Source of the DNA: Acidobacteriota bacterium
GTDB lineage: Bacteria; Acidobacteriota; Blastocatellia; HR10
Direction: 5' to 3'
Assembly (NCBI GenBank): GCA_030550025.1
Contig: JAUQQC010000003.1
Span: forward strand, 163,464 to 227,463
Length of the DNA stretch: 64,000 nucleotides
Shown: piece by piece, positions 42,677 to 51,698 of the stretch
Position numbering within the stretch: position 1 is the first letter of the stretch
Layout of the letters: the number at the start of each line of letters is the position of its first letter
Position numbers and translations under genes: made by a program
Notes under the pieces: model-generated
What the model was told of the DNA's origin: nothing
The model's database searches: none
Seen by the model: the letters and a program-made list of their open reading frames with translations, nothing else

Positions 42677-43432
42677 TCACGATGCCGGCTTCGCAAACTT
42701 GCCCCCCTCGATCGGGACATTGTGCTTCACCTCTTCCGTCCTGAGGATCAAGGAGAACACGGGAGAGACCTGTCGCACCGTGAAAGGCAACCGCAAGCCA
42801 TCCACCTCGCGGTAATCCTCTAAGTATACTTCCAACGGGATCTTCCCCTGCGGCCCTTCGCGCTCCACGTCCACTCGTTTGAGCAACCCGGTTGTGACAT
42901 CGAAATACCATCGTTCGGCACTCCCCTCCGCTGGTGTAGCCTCCAACACATAAACCTCGCTTCCGCCCACCGTCTCTCTCCCCTTCAGCGTGATCTTCGG
43001 ATACAGCTCCGTCAATCGGAGCGGCTTGTAGAAATCGGCATCCAACCGCGTCGCCGAAAGCTCCCGCCCGCTCTTCTCCCGAACACCCGTGAACGGATCT
43101 TTCACCCACGCCACGGCGCCATCGAAACCTTCCTGAATTGTCCCCAACCCCGGCAATTCGATGGTGACCGCGACCTTGTTAGGGGCCTGGGCGTAGGACT
43201 CGAATGTGCCCCGCACACCGGCGGCGGGGATCTCCACCGTCCCGCGAGAAATCCGACTCGTCACTCTCCCCAATGCTTCTTTCCCTCCGCACGCTTGAAT
43301 ATATCGCTGAAGCACCTGTTCCACCGTCACCTCAACGGGCGTGACGGCCTGCGATGGTCTCTCCTGCCCAGCCCACCCCCACGAGGACAGGACACCCCAC
43401 AGCATGAGGATTCCGATCCATCGGTGTTTCAT
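42677..43432 (-). CDS. Exported LolA-like lipoprotein-sorting-type protein
   Basis: A 251-residue protein with a clear signal peptide (IGILMLWGVLSSWGWAG). The mature part, with VEQVLQRYIQACGGKEAL, GFDGAVAWVKDP, YPKITLKGRETVGGSEVYVLEATPAEGSAERWYFDVTTGLLKRVDVE and DYREVDGLRLPF, fits the half-barrel of outer-membrane lipoprotein-sorting-like proteins. These are abundant in Acidobacteriota and their ligands are unknown. It is 4 bases behind an S41 peptidase and 52 bases before DsbD, suggesting a secreted-protein quality operon. Confidence 0.75.
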   Translation of the reverse strand: MKHRWIGILMLWGVLSSWGWAGQERPSQAVTPVEVTVEQVLQRYIQACGGKEALGRVTSRISRGTVEIPAAGVRGTFESYAQAPNKVAVTIELPGLGTIQEGFDGAVAWVKDPFTGVREKSGRELSATRLDADFYKPLRLTELYPKITLKGRETVGGSEVYVLEATPAEGSAERWYFDVTTGLLKRVDVEREGPQGKIPLEVYLEDYREVDGLRLPFTVRQVSPVFSLILRTEEVKHNVPIEGGKFAKPAS

Positions 43433-43436
43433 CGGT

Positions 43437-44837
43437 TCAGCCTCCTTTCTCGATCTCCTTCACAGCGAGGCGACGCGCGATCTCGCTAAGAGCCGCCTCA
43501 AGCTGAGGATCTCTTCCTTCAAGCAATGCTCGCCGCGTGAGCCAGACCTCGATGTCCGGGATCACGCCACGCCCTTCGATCAAAACTCCCTTCGGCGTTT
43601 GAAAATCGGCGATGGCGTACTGAAAGAGCGCGCCCGTCGGCAATCGTTCGAAAAGCGATGGCAGCGCCGCACCGGCGCTCCGCTCGCCCACGACGATGGC
43701 GCGCCCGAGTTCTTGAAGTCCGGCGGCGAAGATCTCCGCCGTCGAGCCGGTATGCGCATCAATCAAAATGACGACGATCCCCGTGTAGGGATTCGACTGA
43801 GGGAAGACCGCGAGATTCAAATGCCCGGAGCGCATCTTCATCGTCCCCAAGCTCGTTTGTTGATTACAAAGCATCCCGGCCACGCCCGCCGCCATCCCTC
43901 CCATCCCTCCGGGATTGCCCCGCAGATCGAAGATGAGCGCCGGTGCCGAGGATAATTCCCGAATCGCCGCGCGGATTCGCTCCATCAAACCGACGACGAA
44001 GATGTTGAAGCGAATATACCCGACGTCCCCTAGGCGCTTTACCTCGAACTCGACCGGCATTGGCGGAAAATTCCCAAAGCGCTCGGACCACTCCCCAGCG
44101 ATCCGCTCGCGCTGCAGGCGCGTTTCGCGAACCCGATTACGTGCATCCCAATATCGCACGCGCACCCACGTCCCTGGCTCCCCATCCAAGGCTGCGAGCA
44201 CGGCTCGAGCGACTCGCATCCGCCGCCGCGATTGAGGTTCCCACCCCACCGAGAGCGATCGCAACAGCCAATCCACCTCGCGATCGCCGATCCGTCGAAG
44301 GACGAACCCCGGCCGCATCCCGGCTCGCTCGGCCCAGGATCCCGCGCGCACGCTCGTGATGACGACCTGATGCCCGAGAACCCGCACATCGAGACCTACA
44401 CTCCCCTGCTTCTCCAATGAATCGCCCTCTTCGACGAACGTCCCGGGAGGATAAATGTGAAAGTGCGAGCGCCGCAGCTCTCCGAGCATCTGCTGTAATA
44501 GCTCATAGAGTCCCGATTCCGTGCGGATCACTCCGAGTCGGGCTCGATATCGCTGCCCGACGGCGTCCCAATCCACTCCTCCGAAGGTCGGGTCGTAATA
44601 TGTTTCCTTCACCCGACTCCAGACGATCTCAAACGTCCGCCGATACAGCTCCGGAGTGTCGCGATCCCATATCGCCTCACTCCTCCTCCCCTCGAGAAGC
44701 CCTGTAACAAGCCTCCGTCCCCCTGCCTCAGCGGCAGTGCCAACCGCTTCTCGGGAAAACGAAAGGCTTTCCGTCGCCGGCCGTATCGGGATGAACAGAA
44801 GCGCAACGATGAATCCCCACACGATGCTCCGCCTCAT
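43437..44837 (-). CDS. S41-family peptidase, no Lys at the Ctp dyad position
   Basis: A 466-residue exported protein from ATG 44837, after GAGGAAGAGG. It has an N-terminal helix, an IRBP-like tri-helical region (FEIVWSRVKETYYDP), a PDZ domain (VVITSVRAGSWAERAGMRPGFVLRRIGDREV) and the protease core with FDLRGNPGGMGG and the nucleophile Ser in DAHTGSTAEIF. At the place of the Ctp-type catalytic Lys (GKxxVQ) it has GERSAGAALPS. It therefore belongs to the tricorn/IRBP-type S41 branch, where another residue activates the Ser, or it is weakly active. Confidence 0.85.
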   Translation of the reverse strand: MRRSIVWGFIVALLFIPIRPATESLSFSREAVGTAAEAGGRRLVTGLLEGRRSEAIWDRDTPELYRRTFEIVWSRVKETYYDPTFGGVDWDAVGQRYRARLGVIRTESGLYELLQQMLGELRRSHFHIYPPGTFVEEGDSLEKQGSVGLDVRVLGHQVVITSVRAGSWAERAGMRPGFVLRRIGDREVDWLLRSLSVGWEPQSRRRMRVARAVLAALDGEPGTWVRVRYWDARNRVRETRLQRERIAGEWSERFGNFPPMPVEFEVKRLGDVGYIRFNIFVVGLMERIRAAIRELSSAPALIFDLRGNPGGMGGMAAGVAGMLCNQQTSLGTMKMRSGHLNLAVFPQSNPYTGIVVILIDAHTGSTAEIFAAGLQELGRAIVVGERSAGAALPSLFERLPTGALFQYAIADFQTPKGVLIEGRGVIPDIEVWLTRRALLEGRDPQLEAALSEIARRLAVKEIEKGG

Positions 44838-44991
44838 CGCTTCCTCTTCCTCGGCCTCCATCACACCGTACTCCCTGCGCGCTGCGCCTTCTATTTTCAT
44901 CTAGAGACTCCCGTTCGGGCAAGGGGTTCCAGAGGGAAGAGTCGTTTGCTCCGGCAATGCGTCCCGCGCTTCCTCTCGCCGATCAGCCACA

Positions 44992-45903
44992 TCAAGCCAA
45001 GGTATGAGATGGCAACACGACTTCCGAATATCCGTAGCGCTCCATCCACGCGTTCGTGCGCACACTGTGGAAAAACTCCACGAGCACCGGATCAGAAACG
45101 AAGGCATAAGCTCGTCGAGCCTCCACCTCGCGCGCTGCCTCCTCGATATCCCACCGACGAACGCTCCGAAGCTCGCAAAAATCGGCAAGGGCGCGAAGAA
45201 GTGGGATCGGCTCGCGCACGAAGTCCTCGTATCGAATGACTATTCGCTCGTTAGTGATGTACGTGAGCCACTTCTCGGCGTGAGCGAGATAAGTCGCCCA
45301 TAAAGCGAACGCGCCTTCGAGCGTCAGGCAGCGCGTCGAGCCCCGAAAGCCCACGCGCTCCACGTGCGTCCGAAGACTGGGGCGGTGAAATCGCTCGCTG
45401 AATCGGACTCGCTGCCAATGTAGATACCGTTGTTCCCGTACGACTAAGCTTTGTGCCACGTCCACCCCATGGCGCACGATGTAGACGACCTTCGCTCCTG
45501 GGAAGAGCTCCACCCATAACGGAAGAGTGAGAACGTTGCGCGGATCTTTCCACCCCCAAGGCCGATCGAAGCGCGCGAGGGAGCGATAGCGGAGAAAATT
45601 CCGCCATCCCAGATAGCGTGCACTTCGCCACGAGAGGAGATCGCCTTCCAAGCAACGGAGCGTCATCTGCACGATCTCTCGATGCTGTAAAAAATCACAG
45701 ATGGGATCCGGGCGGTCCCACGACGCCCGGGCTTGCCTCAGGATGACTTCGTTCAGGTGCAAGAAGAAGAGAGCCTCGTGATGACTCTCCATGAGGTGAC
45801 CGAGAAAGAGGCCAAGCCGATTCAAGAGACGCGCCAAAAGGGTCGTCCCCGACCGATGCATCCCCATGATGATCACCGGTTGAACGCGAAAAGGACGGCT
45901 CAT
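44992..45903 (-). CDS. Sulfotransferase family protein
   Basis: A 303-residue protein. The 5' phosphosulfate-binding loop GMHRSGTTLLARLL lies at the N-terminus and the 3' phosphate motif VVYIVRHGVDVAQSL (Arg and Ser) lies about 135 residues further on. WGWKDPRN and IRYEDFVREP are also typical of bacterial sulfotransferases that use PAPS. It may sulfate a lipid, glycan or small molecule. It is in the cytoplasm with no membrane helix. No sulfate-activation genes are in the window. Confidence 0.88.
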   Translation of the reverse strand: MSRPFRVQPVIIMGMHRSGTTLLARLLNRLGLFLGHLMESHHEALFFLHLNEVILRQARASWDRPDPICDFLQHREIVQMTLRCLEGDLLSWRSARYLGWRNFLRYRSLARFDRPWGWKDPRNVLTLPLWVELFPGAKVVYIVRHGVDVAQSLVVREQRYLHWQRVRFSERFHRPSLRTHVERVGFRGSTRCLTLEGAFALWATYLAHAEKWLTYITNERIVIRYEDFVREPIPLLRALADFCELRSVRRWDIEEAAREVEARRAYAFVSDPVLVEFFHSVRTNAWMERYGYSEVVLPSHTLA

Positions 45904-45954
45904 CCCCAGAAGAAGGAAAGGCGGGGGATGAGCTGAGGGTACTCGCTATGCCAC

Positions 45955-45984
45955 TATAGCGGCCTCTCCCCAAAACCCGCTATA
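45955..45984. repeat. Inverted repeat, TATAGCGG / CCGCTATA
   Basis: Perfect 8-base arms at 45955-45962 and 45977-45984 around a 14-base spacer, 52 bases upstream of the sulfotransferase start and within a 562-base gap. It could be a regulator site for that gene or part of a larger structured element with the repeat just to its right. Confidence 0.45.
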
Positions 45985-46001
45985 ATAGCTGCGCCTTACC
46001 C

Positions 46002-46050
46002 TTGGCCGGTCTGCGACCTCCGTTGGGCTCACCTCTTTCAGACCGGCCAA
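46002..46050. repeat. 12-base inverted repeat with 25-base loop
   Basis: TTGGCCGGTCTG (46002-46013) is perfectly complementary to CAGACCGGCCAA (46039-46050). No T tract follows on either strand. In the surrounding gap 45904-46465 a plus frame from 46051 to 46340 is open but not recognisably protein; a phrase near 46230 (ENFVPLDHIVR) recalls the start of some transposases, so a decayed insertion sequence is possible. A short palindrome (CCTCCTCAAGAGGAGG) lies near 46345-46370. Confidence 0.5.
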
Positions 46051-46465
46051 TGCTCTCCCCCAAAGAACGCCTTCATGTGCCGCTTCTCCACGGCGGAGGC
46101 CCCCCGCAAAACCCTCTAGCGGGAAACCCGCCGCCACTTCGCTTCCTTCGCAACACGCCCACAGACTCCACATCGCGCCGGCTTCAGTCCGAGCACTACG
46201 CCCGTTCCCTTAAGACGACTTCCTTGACCGAAGAGCCTGAAAACTTTGTGCCTCTCGACCATATCGTCCGCCCTCACCGTTTCTTTAACACGTTCCCGGA
46301 CCGCGCGTCGGTTACACTTTGTTTGGACGCACGGAGATGAGCATTGGAGAAGTTGCCTCCTCAAGAGGAGGAGCACCTCTTCCCGTGCGCACTGACTCTT
46401 GGCACTTCTGGGGAGAAGCCGTAAAATGAAGAGCTGTCCTTCAAATCCGGATGCGAGGTCATACG

Positions 46466-49195
46466 ATGAGATGTCTGAAGCGCACTTGGGCAACGATCTT
46501 CCTCCTTGGGATGCTCGTGCTGAGCGCAGCGCCGGATCGCGTGCGTGCTGAGTCGCGGGGGCAAATCCGAGGCGTCGTGATGGATGCCACCGGGGCCCGC
46601 ATCTCCGGCGCGCACATCCTCTTGCGACAGGCGCAGCGCACGATGGCGAGCGCCATGTCGAGTGAAGCCGGTGAGTTCGTATTCACCGATCTGCCGCGCG
46701 GAGTTTACGAGCTGATCGTCCGCGCGCAGGGGTTCGCCGAACGCCGCCTCCCCGTTCGATTCGTGACTGCTGATGAAGTCTATCTTCAGGTGACGCTCGA
46801 GATCGCGCCCGTTACGGAAGAGGTGACCGTGACGGGAGAAGGTGGACTCATCGAGGAGACATCCCGTGCTGTTCAATCCGTGAGCGTCATCACGTCGGAC
46901 CAGATACTCGCTCGTGCGAAGGCTGTCTTAGCACAGGCGGTGAATGAGGAAGTGGGCGTTCACCTGCAACGAACGAGTCCCACGATCGCGGGCGTTTTCA
47001 TTCGAGGGCTTGGCGGCGATAAGGTCAACGTCTACGTGGACGGGATCCGTTACTCGACCTCTGCCATGCGCTCAGGCATTCACACGTTCCTCAGCTTGCT
47101 CGATCCGACCCACGTGGAAACCATCGAAGTCCTTCGTGGACCGCGCAGCGCCGACTATGGAAGCGACGCGCTCGGTGGGAGCTTTCAACTCCTGACCTGG
47201 CCGCCGCCTCTGGCTCCTGACAAGGTCGAATGGCATGGCAGCTGGGCGATGGCCATGAACACGGCGGATTGGAGCATGGGATCGAACCTTCGCGCGAGCA
47301 TCGGAACACGAACGCTCGGCCTTGTGGTCAATGCTGTAGGGCGGCGCGTGAACACGCTGCGCCCCGGGCGCGGGGTGGATTCCCATTCAGCGGTGACGCG
47401 CTTTTTGGGACTCCCCTCGAGCGTACTCTACGGCCCTCGCTTGCCGGACACAGGCTTCACACAGTATGGGGGGAGTACGAGCCTGTTGTGGACGCTATCC
47501 CCCAGACAGGCTCTCCGGTTCCACTTTCAGCGCGGACAGCAGGACGGGGGGAGACGCTTCGACCAACTCCTCGGTGGCGATGGCAATCTCATCGCCGATC
47601 TGAGGAACCTCATGCTTGACTTCTTCTACATCCGCTATGATCGCCAAGCGTGGGCGGGCTTCGATCACTTCTCCCTCTCGTACTCTTTCAACGCGCAGCG
47701 TGAGGAGCGCGTGAACCAAGGCGGCGCCGGAAACCCGCGCGCGGCCGTTATCCACGAATACGAGAAGATGCGTGTTCACGGGCTACAGGCCCGAGCTGAG
47801 CGGACCTGGCGCGGACACTACCTTCGCTTAGGCGGTGAAGCCTATCATGAGCGCATGCGCGCGCCCGCCTTCGCTGTCGACCCGGTCACATCGCGCGTGA
47901 CCCTGCGGCGTCCTCGCGTGCCGGACCGCGCGCGGTATCGGAATTGGGGGATTTATGTCCTCGATATCTTTGAGCCCTGGCAAGGATCCGTGAAGCTGAT
48001 CGGCGGCCTGCGGTACAGCGGCGCCGACTACCGTTCTCGTGCGGAAGACGCCCCGCTTGTCGGCGGACGCCCTCTCTGGCCAAGCGATGCCCTTCGCGTT
48101 TCCAACGTGAGTGGACGGCTCGGCCTCCTTCTTCCTCTGGGTGATCGCCTCAATCTCTCCTTTCACTTCAGTCGTGGCTTCCGGGCGCCTAGTATGACTA
48201 ATCTCGGCACGCTCGGCCTCACGGGCTCCGGCTTCGAAGTCTCCGCTCGCGATATCGCGGCGCTCGGAGGATTCGTTGGCTCAACGGCTGATCGAACGGC
48301 CGTTTCGACAGGACGTGCGGTCGCACCCCTCAAGCCCGAACTCAGCTCCAGCTACGAGATCGGCATGCGCTACCGGTATGCTCGATTGCGTGGCGAACTC
48401 ACGTTCTTCCTGAACGACATCTCGAACCTGATCGCCAAACACGCTTTGATTCTTCCGCCGGGAGCAGTCGGCCTCTCGCTGGGTGGCGAACCCATCGTCG
48501 CGCAGCTTCCGAATGGCGTGGTCTTCGTCGCAACCTCTTCGGCCCCTGTGCTTGTGCGCGCCAATTTCGGCAGCGCGCGTTTCTGGGGAGTCGAACAGAG
48601 GTGGAGCGTCGAGCTCTCTGAGCGTTGGTCTCTGGAGTTCATACATACGCATATTGCTGCGAAAGATCGGCGCACCGGCCAACCGCCAAACATCGAAGGA
48701 GGTTTCCCGGCCCCTGACGGGTGGCTCCGGCTCCGATACGTGCCCACGCGCCGCTTCTGGATCGAACCGTACCTCCACGCCGCCGCTCGCCACACGCGGC
48801 TTTCGACGCTCGCCCTTGAAGACCGGCGCACGGGTGCAATGCGCTCGCGCACGAGTATCGCCAGTTTCTTCCGCAACGGCGCGACGGTGCGCGGACTCGT
48901 CGGTCCGGGACCGGATGGCCGCCTGGGGACAGAAGACGATATTTTGATCCCTACTGGAGAGACGCTCGCACAAGTTCAAAACCGCGTGCTCGGCCCGAGC
49001 GTCGAAAGTGCACCGCTGTTTCGCGCCATCCCCGGCTATGTCGTCCTCAACGTCCGTTCCGGGTTCCAGCTGGGTGAGAACCATCAGTTCATCGTCGAAG
49101 TGGAGAATCTCACGGATCGCAACTACCGTGGGATCAGCTGGGGTTTAGATGCCCCCGGGCGCAGCCTCTTCCTTCGCTACCAATACACCTTTTGA
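46466..49195 (+). CDS. TonB-dependent receptor with N-terminal CarboxypepD_reg-like domain
   Basis: A 909-residue outer-membrane receptor from ATG 46466. After a signal peptide (IFLLGMLVLSAAPDRVRA) comes a carboxypeptidase-regulatory-like domain (RGQIRGVVMDATGARISGAHILLRQ, residues 30-115), the plug (QSVSVITSDQILARA, GVFIRGLGGDKVNVYVDGIRY, IEVLRGPRSADYGSDALGGSFQL) and the 22-strand barrel, closing with VENLTDRNYRGISWGLDAPGRSLFLRYQYTF. The C-terminal Phe is normal for the BAM machinery. It imports a siderophore, vitamin B12-like compound, metal or glycan, or exports nothing known. A secreted protein gene follows after 10 bases. Confidence 0.93.
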   Translation: MRCLKRTWATIFLLGMLVLSAAPDRVRAESRGQIRGVVMDATGARISGAHILLRQAQRTMASAMSSEAGEFVFTDLPRGVYELIVRAQGFAERRLPVRFVTADEVYLQVTLEIAPVTEEVTVTGEGGLIEETSRAVQSVSVITSDQILARAKAVLAQAVNEEVGVHLQRTSPTIAGVFIRGLGGDKVNVYVDGIRYSTSAMRSGIHTFLSLLDPTHVETIEVLRGPRSADYGSDALGGSFQLLTWPPPLAPDKVEWHGSWAMAMNTADWSMGSNLRASIGTRTLGLVVNAVGRRVNTLRPGRGVDSHSAVTRFLGLPSSVLYGPRLPDTGFTQYGGSTSLLWTLSPRQALRFHFQRGQQDGGRRFDQLLGGDGNLIADLRNLMLDFFYIRYDRQAWAGFDHFSLSYSFNAQREERVNQGGAGNPRAAVIHEYEKMRVHGLQARAERTWRGHYLRLGGEAYHERMRAPAFAVDPVTSRVTLRRPRVPDRARYRNWGIYVLDIFEPWQGSVKLIGGLRYSGADYRSRAEDAPLVGGRPLWPSDALRVSNVSGRLGLLLPLGDRLNLSFHFSRGFRAPSMTNLGTLGLTGSGFEVSARDIAALGGFVGSTADRTAVSTGRAVAPLKPELSSSYEIGMRYRYARLRGELTFFLNDISNLIAKHALILPPGAVGLSLGGEPIVAQLPNGVVFVATSSAPVLVRANFGSARFWGVEQRWSVELSERWSLEFIHTHIAAKDRRTGQPPNIEGGFPAPDGWLRLRYVPTRRFWIEPYLHAAARHTRLSTLALEDRRTGAMRSRTSIASFFRNGATVRGLVGPGPDGRLGTEDDILIPTGETLAQVQNRVLGPSVESAPLFRAIPGYVVLNVRSGFQLGENHQFIVEVENLTDRNYRGISWGLDAPGRSLFLRYQYTF

Positions 49196-49205
49196 TGGAG
49201 GAATC

Positions 49206-49673
49206 ATGATGCTCCGATCTAGGAAAGTTCGGCCATCGCTCAAGCTCGTCCTCTCCCTCCCCCTCGCTTTTGGCCTCCTTGCCACCCTTCACGCTGCGGC
49301 GCAAAAGCCGACAGAACAACCCTACGCCGTCGCCTACTATTACAAGGTCAAGTGGGGACACTACGATGAGTTCCTACAACTGTTCAGGAAGAACCATTGG
49401 CCGCTTCTCAAAGCTGAGCAAGAGCGAGGACGCATCCTGCGCGTCGAAGCCTATCAACCGACGTTTCACGGTGAGGGACGAGCGGATTGGCACTTCATGA
49501 CCGTGATCGTGTACAGGAACTGGAATGCCGTCATTGATCAATCGGGACGCGAGGAGTTGTTGCGCCGCCTCTTCCCGGATCAAGAGCGGTTCCAAGCCGA
49601 AGAACGTCGGCGCTTCGAGCTGCTGGAAGCGCATTGGGATGTCCCACTGACGCCCGTTCCTTTAGATCGCTAA
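49206..49673 (+). CDS. Exported protein with a dimeric alpha/beta-barrel-like fold (155 aa)
   Basis: The gene starts at ATG 49206 behind TGGAGG. A signal peptide (LVLSLPLAFGLLATLHAAAQ) precedes a domain of about 120 residues with YAVAYYYKVKWGHYDEFLQLFRKNHWPLLKAEQERGRILRVEAYQP and later WHFMTVIVYRNWNAVID. The strand-helix pattern resembles dimeric alpha/beta-barrel (ABM/NIPSNAP-like) domains. Its position 10 bases after the receptor suggests it acts on, or binds, the same substrate in the periplasm. Function not identified. Confidence 0.75.
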   Translation: MMLRSRKVRPSLKLVLSLPLAFGLLATLHAAAQKPTEQPYAVAYYYKVKWGHYDEFLQLFRKNHWPLLKAEQERGRILRVEAYQPTFHGEGRADWHFMTVIVYRNWNAVIDQSGREELLRRLFPDQERFQAEERRRFELLEAHWDVPLTPVPLDR

Positions 49674-49708
49674 GCGGCCAGCGCGCTTCCGCCGCCCGCT
49701 GAGCGGAT

Positions 49709-51064
49709 TTACCCCGCTGCGATGGACGCGAACCTCTCAAGCGGATAGAGGACAAGCCCGGAGAGGAGCTTCGGATAAAAATCCGTGGACTTCTGCGGCA
49801 TAAGGCGCCCAGAGAGCGCCATCTCGTAAACCTGATCCACGCGCGTCGGATTCAAGAAGAAACCCAGTTGCGCACGCCCTTCCCAAACGGCTCGCACGCC
49901 CTCTTCGAATTCCCGGACGTACACAATATATCGCTCGCTCTGAATCGCCTCCTCGCTCACACCAAGCCCCCGCTCGATGAGCACGCGATGCAACACGGCC
50001 GTATCCAGCGTCCGCTCAAGTGACGTCATCCCTTCGTAGTACGCCTCCGTCTCCGCCGTCGGTCGAAATCCAAGGAGATAAAACGCCGCGCTTCCGGCGA
50101 GCATCAGACCGAAAGTAATTCGCCGCTTCCCTTCTTCCGCTAGGCGCGCTCTCACACGGGCGAGCGCCTCCGCCGAGAAGTCTTCCAAAGGCACTCTCGT
50201 CACCTCAAAATGGCGCACGACGAAATCGAGGAATTTTCCCGGATCGAAAGCTTCCACATCGAAGATCAGCCGATGCGTCGGCAAGATCGCCAGCCCTTCA
50301 TCCCGCAGGTTGAAAAAGGCCATGAGCATGCGTTCGTAAGGCTGTTGCTCATCCACTCGTCCCGCCCGAGCGCGTTGCTCATCGCGATAGATCAAGGCTG
50401 TCTCATACCGATGATGACCATCGGCGATCACTAACGGCCGTGGCGCCATCAGATGTTGAACCGCCTCAATAGCTCCGTGAGCATACACCGGCCACAACCG
50501 ATGCTCGACGCCATACTCGTCCGTGACCTCGATCTCCGGCGGTTCCGCGATATACTGATCCAAGACGGCTTGAACTTCAAACACCGGATCATCATAGAGC
50601 ATGAAGATCGGCTCGAGATGGGCGCGCACGGCGCGAAGTAAGCGCAAGCGATCCTCTTTCGGTCCCCGCAACGTGCGCTCATGTGGGAAGATGACACCTC
50701 GTCCGAAATCCTCAAGCTGCCCAAGCGCCAAAAATCCCTTCCTCACTCTCACCGACCCATCCAGTGGAACACGATACCGTTGGACATACACGTAGATCGC
50801 CGGAGCACGATCCTCAACGAGAATTCCTTCGCGTACCCATCGAAGTAGTTCTTCGCGCGCTCGCGTGTAGACATTGTTCGCTTCGGTGTCTTCGGGAAAT
50901 CTCTTCCCAAGGATCAACCGGACGAAATTATACGGGCTCCGCTCATAATATCGCTCCTGCATCGCAGGGGTGATCTTATCATACGGCTGCGTCACGACGG
51001 CAGCGAGATCGCCAACTTTCCCCCGATTATATCGCCATCCCCGAAACGGATAGATCTTCGCCAT
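49709..51064 (-). CDS. DUF1015 family protein
   Basis: A 451-residue protein with the DUF1015 hallmarks: IYPFRGWRYN at the start, VVTQPYDKITP, SPYNFVRLILGKR, GVIFPHERTLRGPKEDRLRLLRAVRAHLEPIFMLYDDP, and VIADGHHRYETALIYRDE. The family is broadly conserved and sometimes adjacent to serine biosynthesis genes, but its activity is not established. It is complete and cytoplasmic. Convergent with the secreted protein gene to its left. Confidence 0.9.
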   Translation of the reverse strand: MAKIYPFRGWRYNRGKVGDLAAVVTQPYDKITPAMQERYYERSPYNFVRLILGKRFPEDTEANNVYTRAREELLRWVREGILVEDRAPAIYVYVQRYRVPLDGSVRVRKGFLALGQLEDFGRGVIFPHERTLRGPKEDRLRLLRAVRAHLEPIFMLYDDPVFEVQAVLDQYIAEPPEIEVTDEYGVEHRLWPVYAHGAIEAVQHLMAPRPLVIADGHHRYETALIYRDEQRARAGRVDEQQPYERMLMAFFNLRDEGLAILPTHRLIFDVEAFDPGKFLDFVVRHFEVTRVPLEDFSAEALARVRARLAEEGKRRITFGLMLAGSAAFYLLGFRPTAETEAYYEGMTSLERTLDTAVLHRVLIERGLGVSEEAIQSERYIVYVREFEEGVRAVWEGRAQLGFFLNPTRVDQVYEMALSGRLMPQKSTDFYPKLLSGLVLYPLERFASIAAG

Positions 51065-51216
51065 AAGCAGGCAGTAACTTTGTCACAGGAACTCAGGACT
51101 TGTCCAGGGAATAAGGCGTGGCTAACTCACGATATATTTTTTCAACCTGCGTCCGTGAGCGGCTCAATTTGGACGCCTTCTCCCACACCAACGGACGGAG
51201 CAAGAAGATCAGCCAA

Positions 51217-51627
51217 TCATGCGGCCGCCGCTCCCTCTCTATACAAATACCCGGCCACCAATCCAGCGAGGACGTAAGCAACTAGATTCGTCACGATCCC
51301 AATGGCCATCAACCGCGCCCCCCAGTGAAGCAGCGGCCAGAATCCGATCCACACCAAAAGCCCCGCCACGATCCAGAGATAAAGACCGGCCAGGATCGCC
51401 GTCTTCGGCCCCGCCCCATACCGAGGCCGGAGCGCCGCATATAACCACGCCAGCAAGATGCCAAAGATCAAGCCGATGATCCACAGCTGAATAGCCCCCG
51501 ACATCGTCAGGGGCTCCCGGCCAAGCTTCTCATAGGACCTGAAGAGAAATCGGTGGACGACTGTTTCGATGACATTAACGACCACGCCAGCGACAAGACC
51601 ACCAAGCACAATTCGTACTTTATTCAT
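51217..51627 (-). CDS. Conserved four-helix integral membrane protein (136 aa)
   Basis: A 136-residue protein with four hydrophobic helices (IVLGGLVAGVVVNVIETVVH, IQLWIIGLIFGILLAWLYAAL, TAILAGLYLWIVAGLLVWIGFW, AIGIVTNLVAYVLAGLVAGYLY), a Gly-rich pattern and one conserved His-containing first helix. Similar proteins occur in several soil bacteria, function unknown. A GGAGGGGGG stretch precedes the ATG. The 152-base gap to the DUF1015 gene contains no clear feature. Confidence 0.75.
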   Translation of the reverse strand: MNKVRIVLGGLVAGVVVNVIETVVHRFLFRSYEKLGREPLTMSGAIQLWIIGLIFGILLAWLYAALRPRYGAGPKTAILAGLYLWIVAGLLVWIGFWPLLHWGARLMAIGIVTNLVAYVLAGLVAGYLYREGAAAA

Positions 51628-51698
51628 TGCCCCCCCTCCTTAGTTTGAGCTGTGACTACTTTACGTTACTCCACTTCCGCCAATTCGTCAATGAGTTT

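Noticed and set aside
46002-46340. 112-codon plus-strand frame in the 562-base gap
   Set aside because: One phrase vaguely resembles a transposase N-terminus, but length, composition and lack of a ribosome site do not support a gene.
51093-51216. Minus-strand frame in the gap beside the four-helix membrane protein
   Set aside because: Only its tail (RSRTQVEKIYREL) looks protein-like; no start or ribosome site, so a gene fragment could not be supported.
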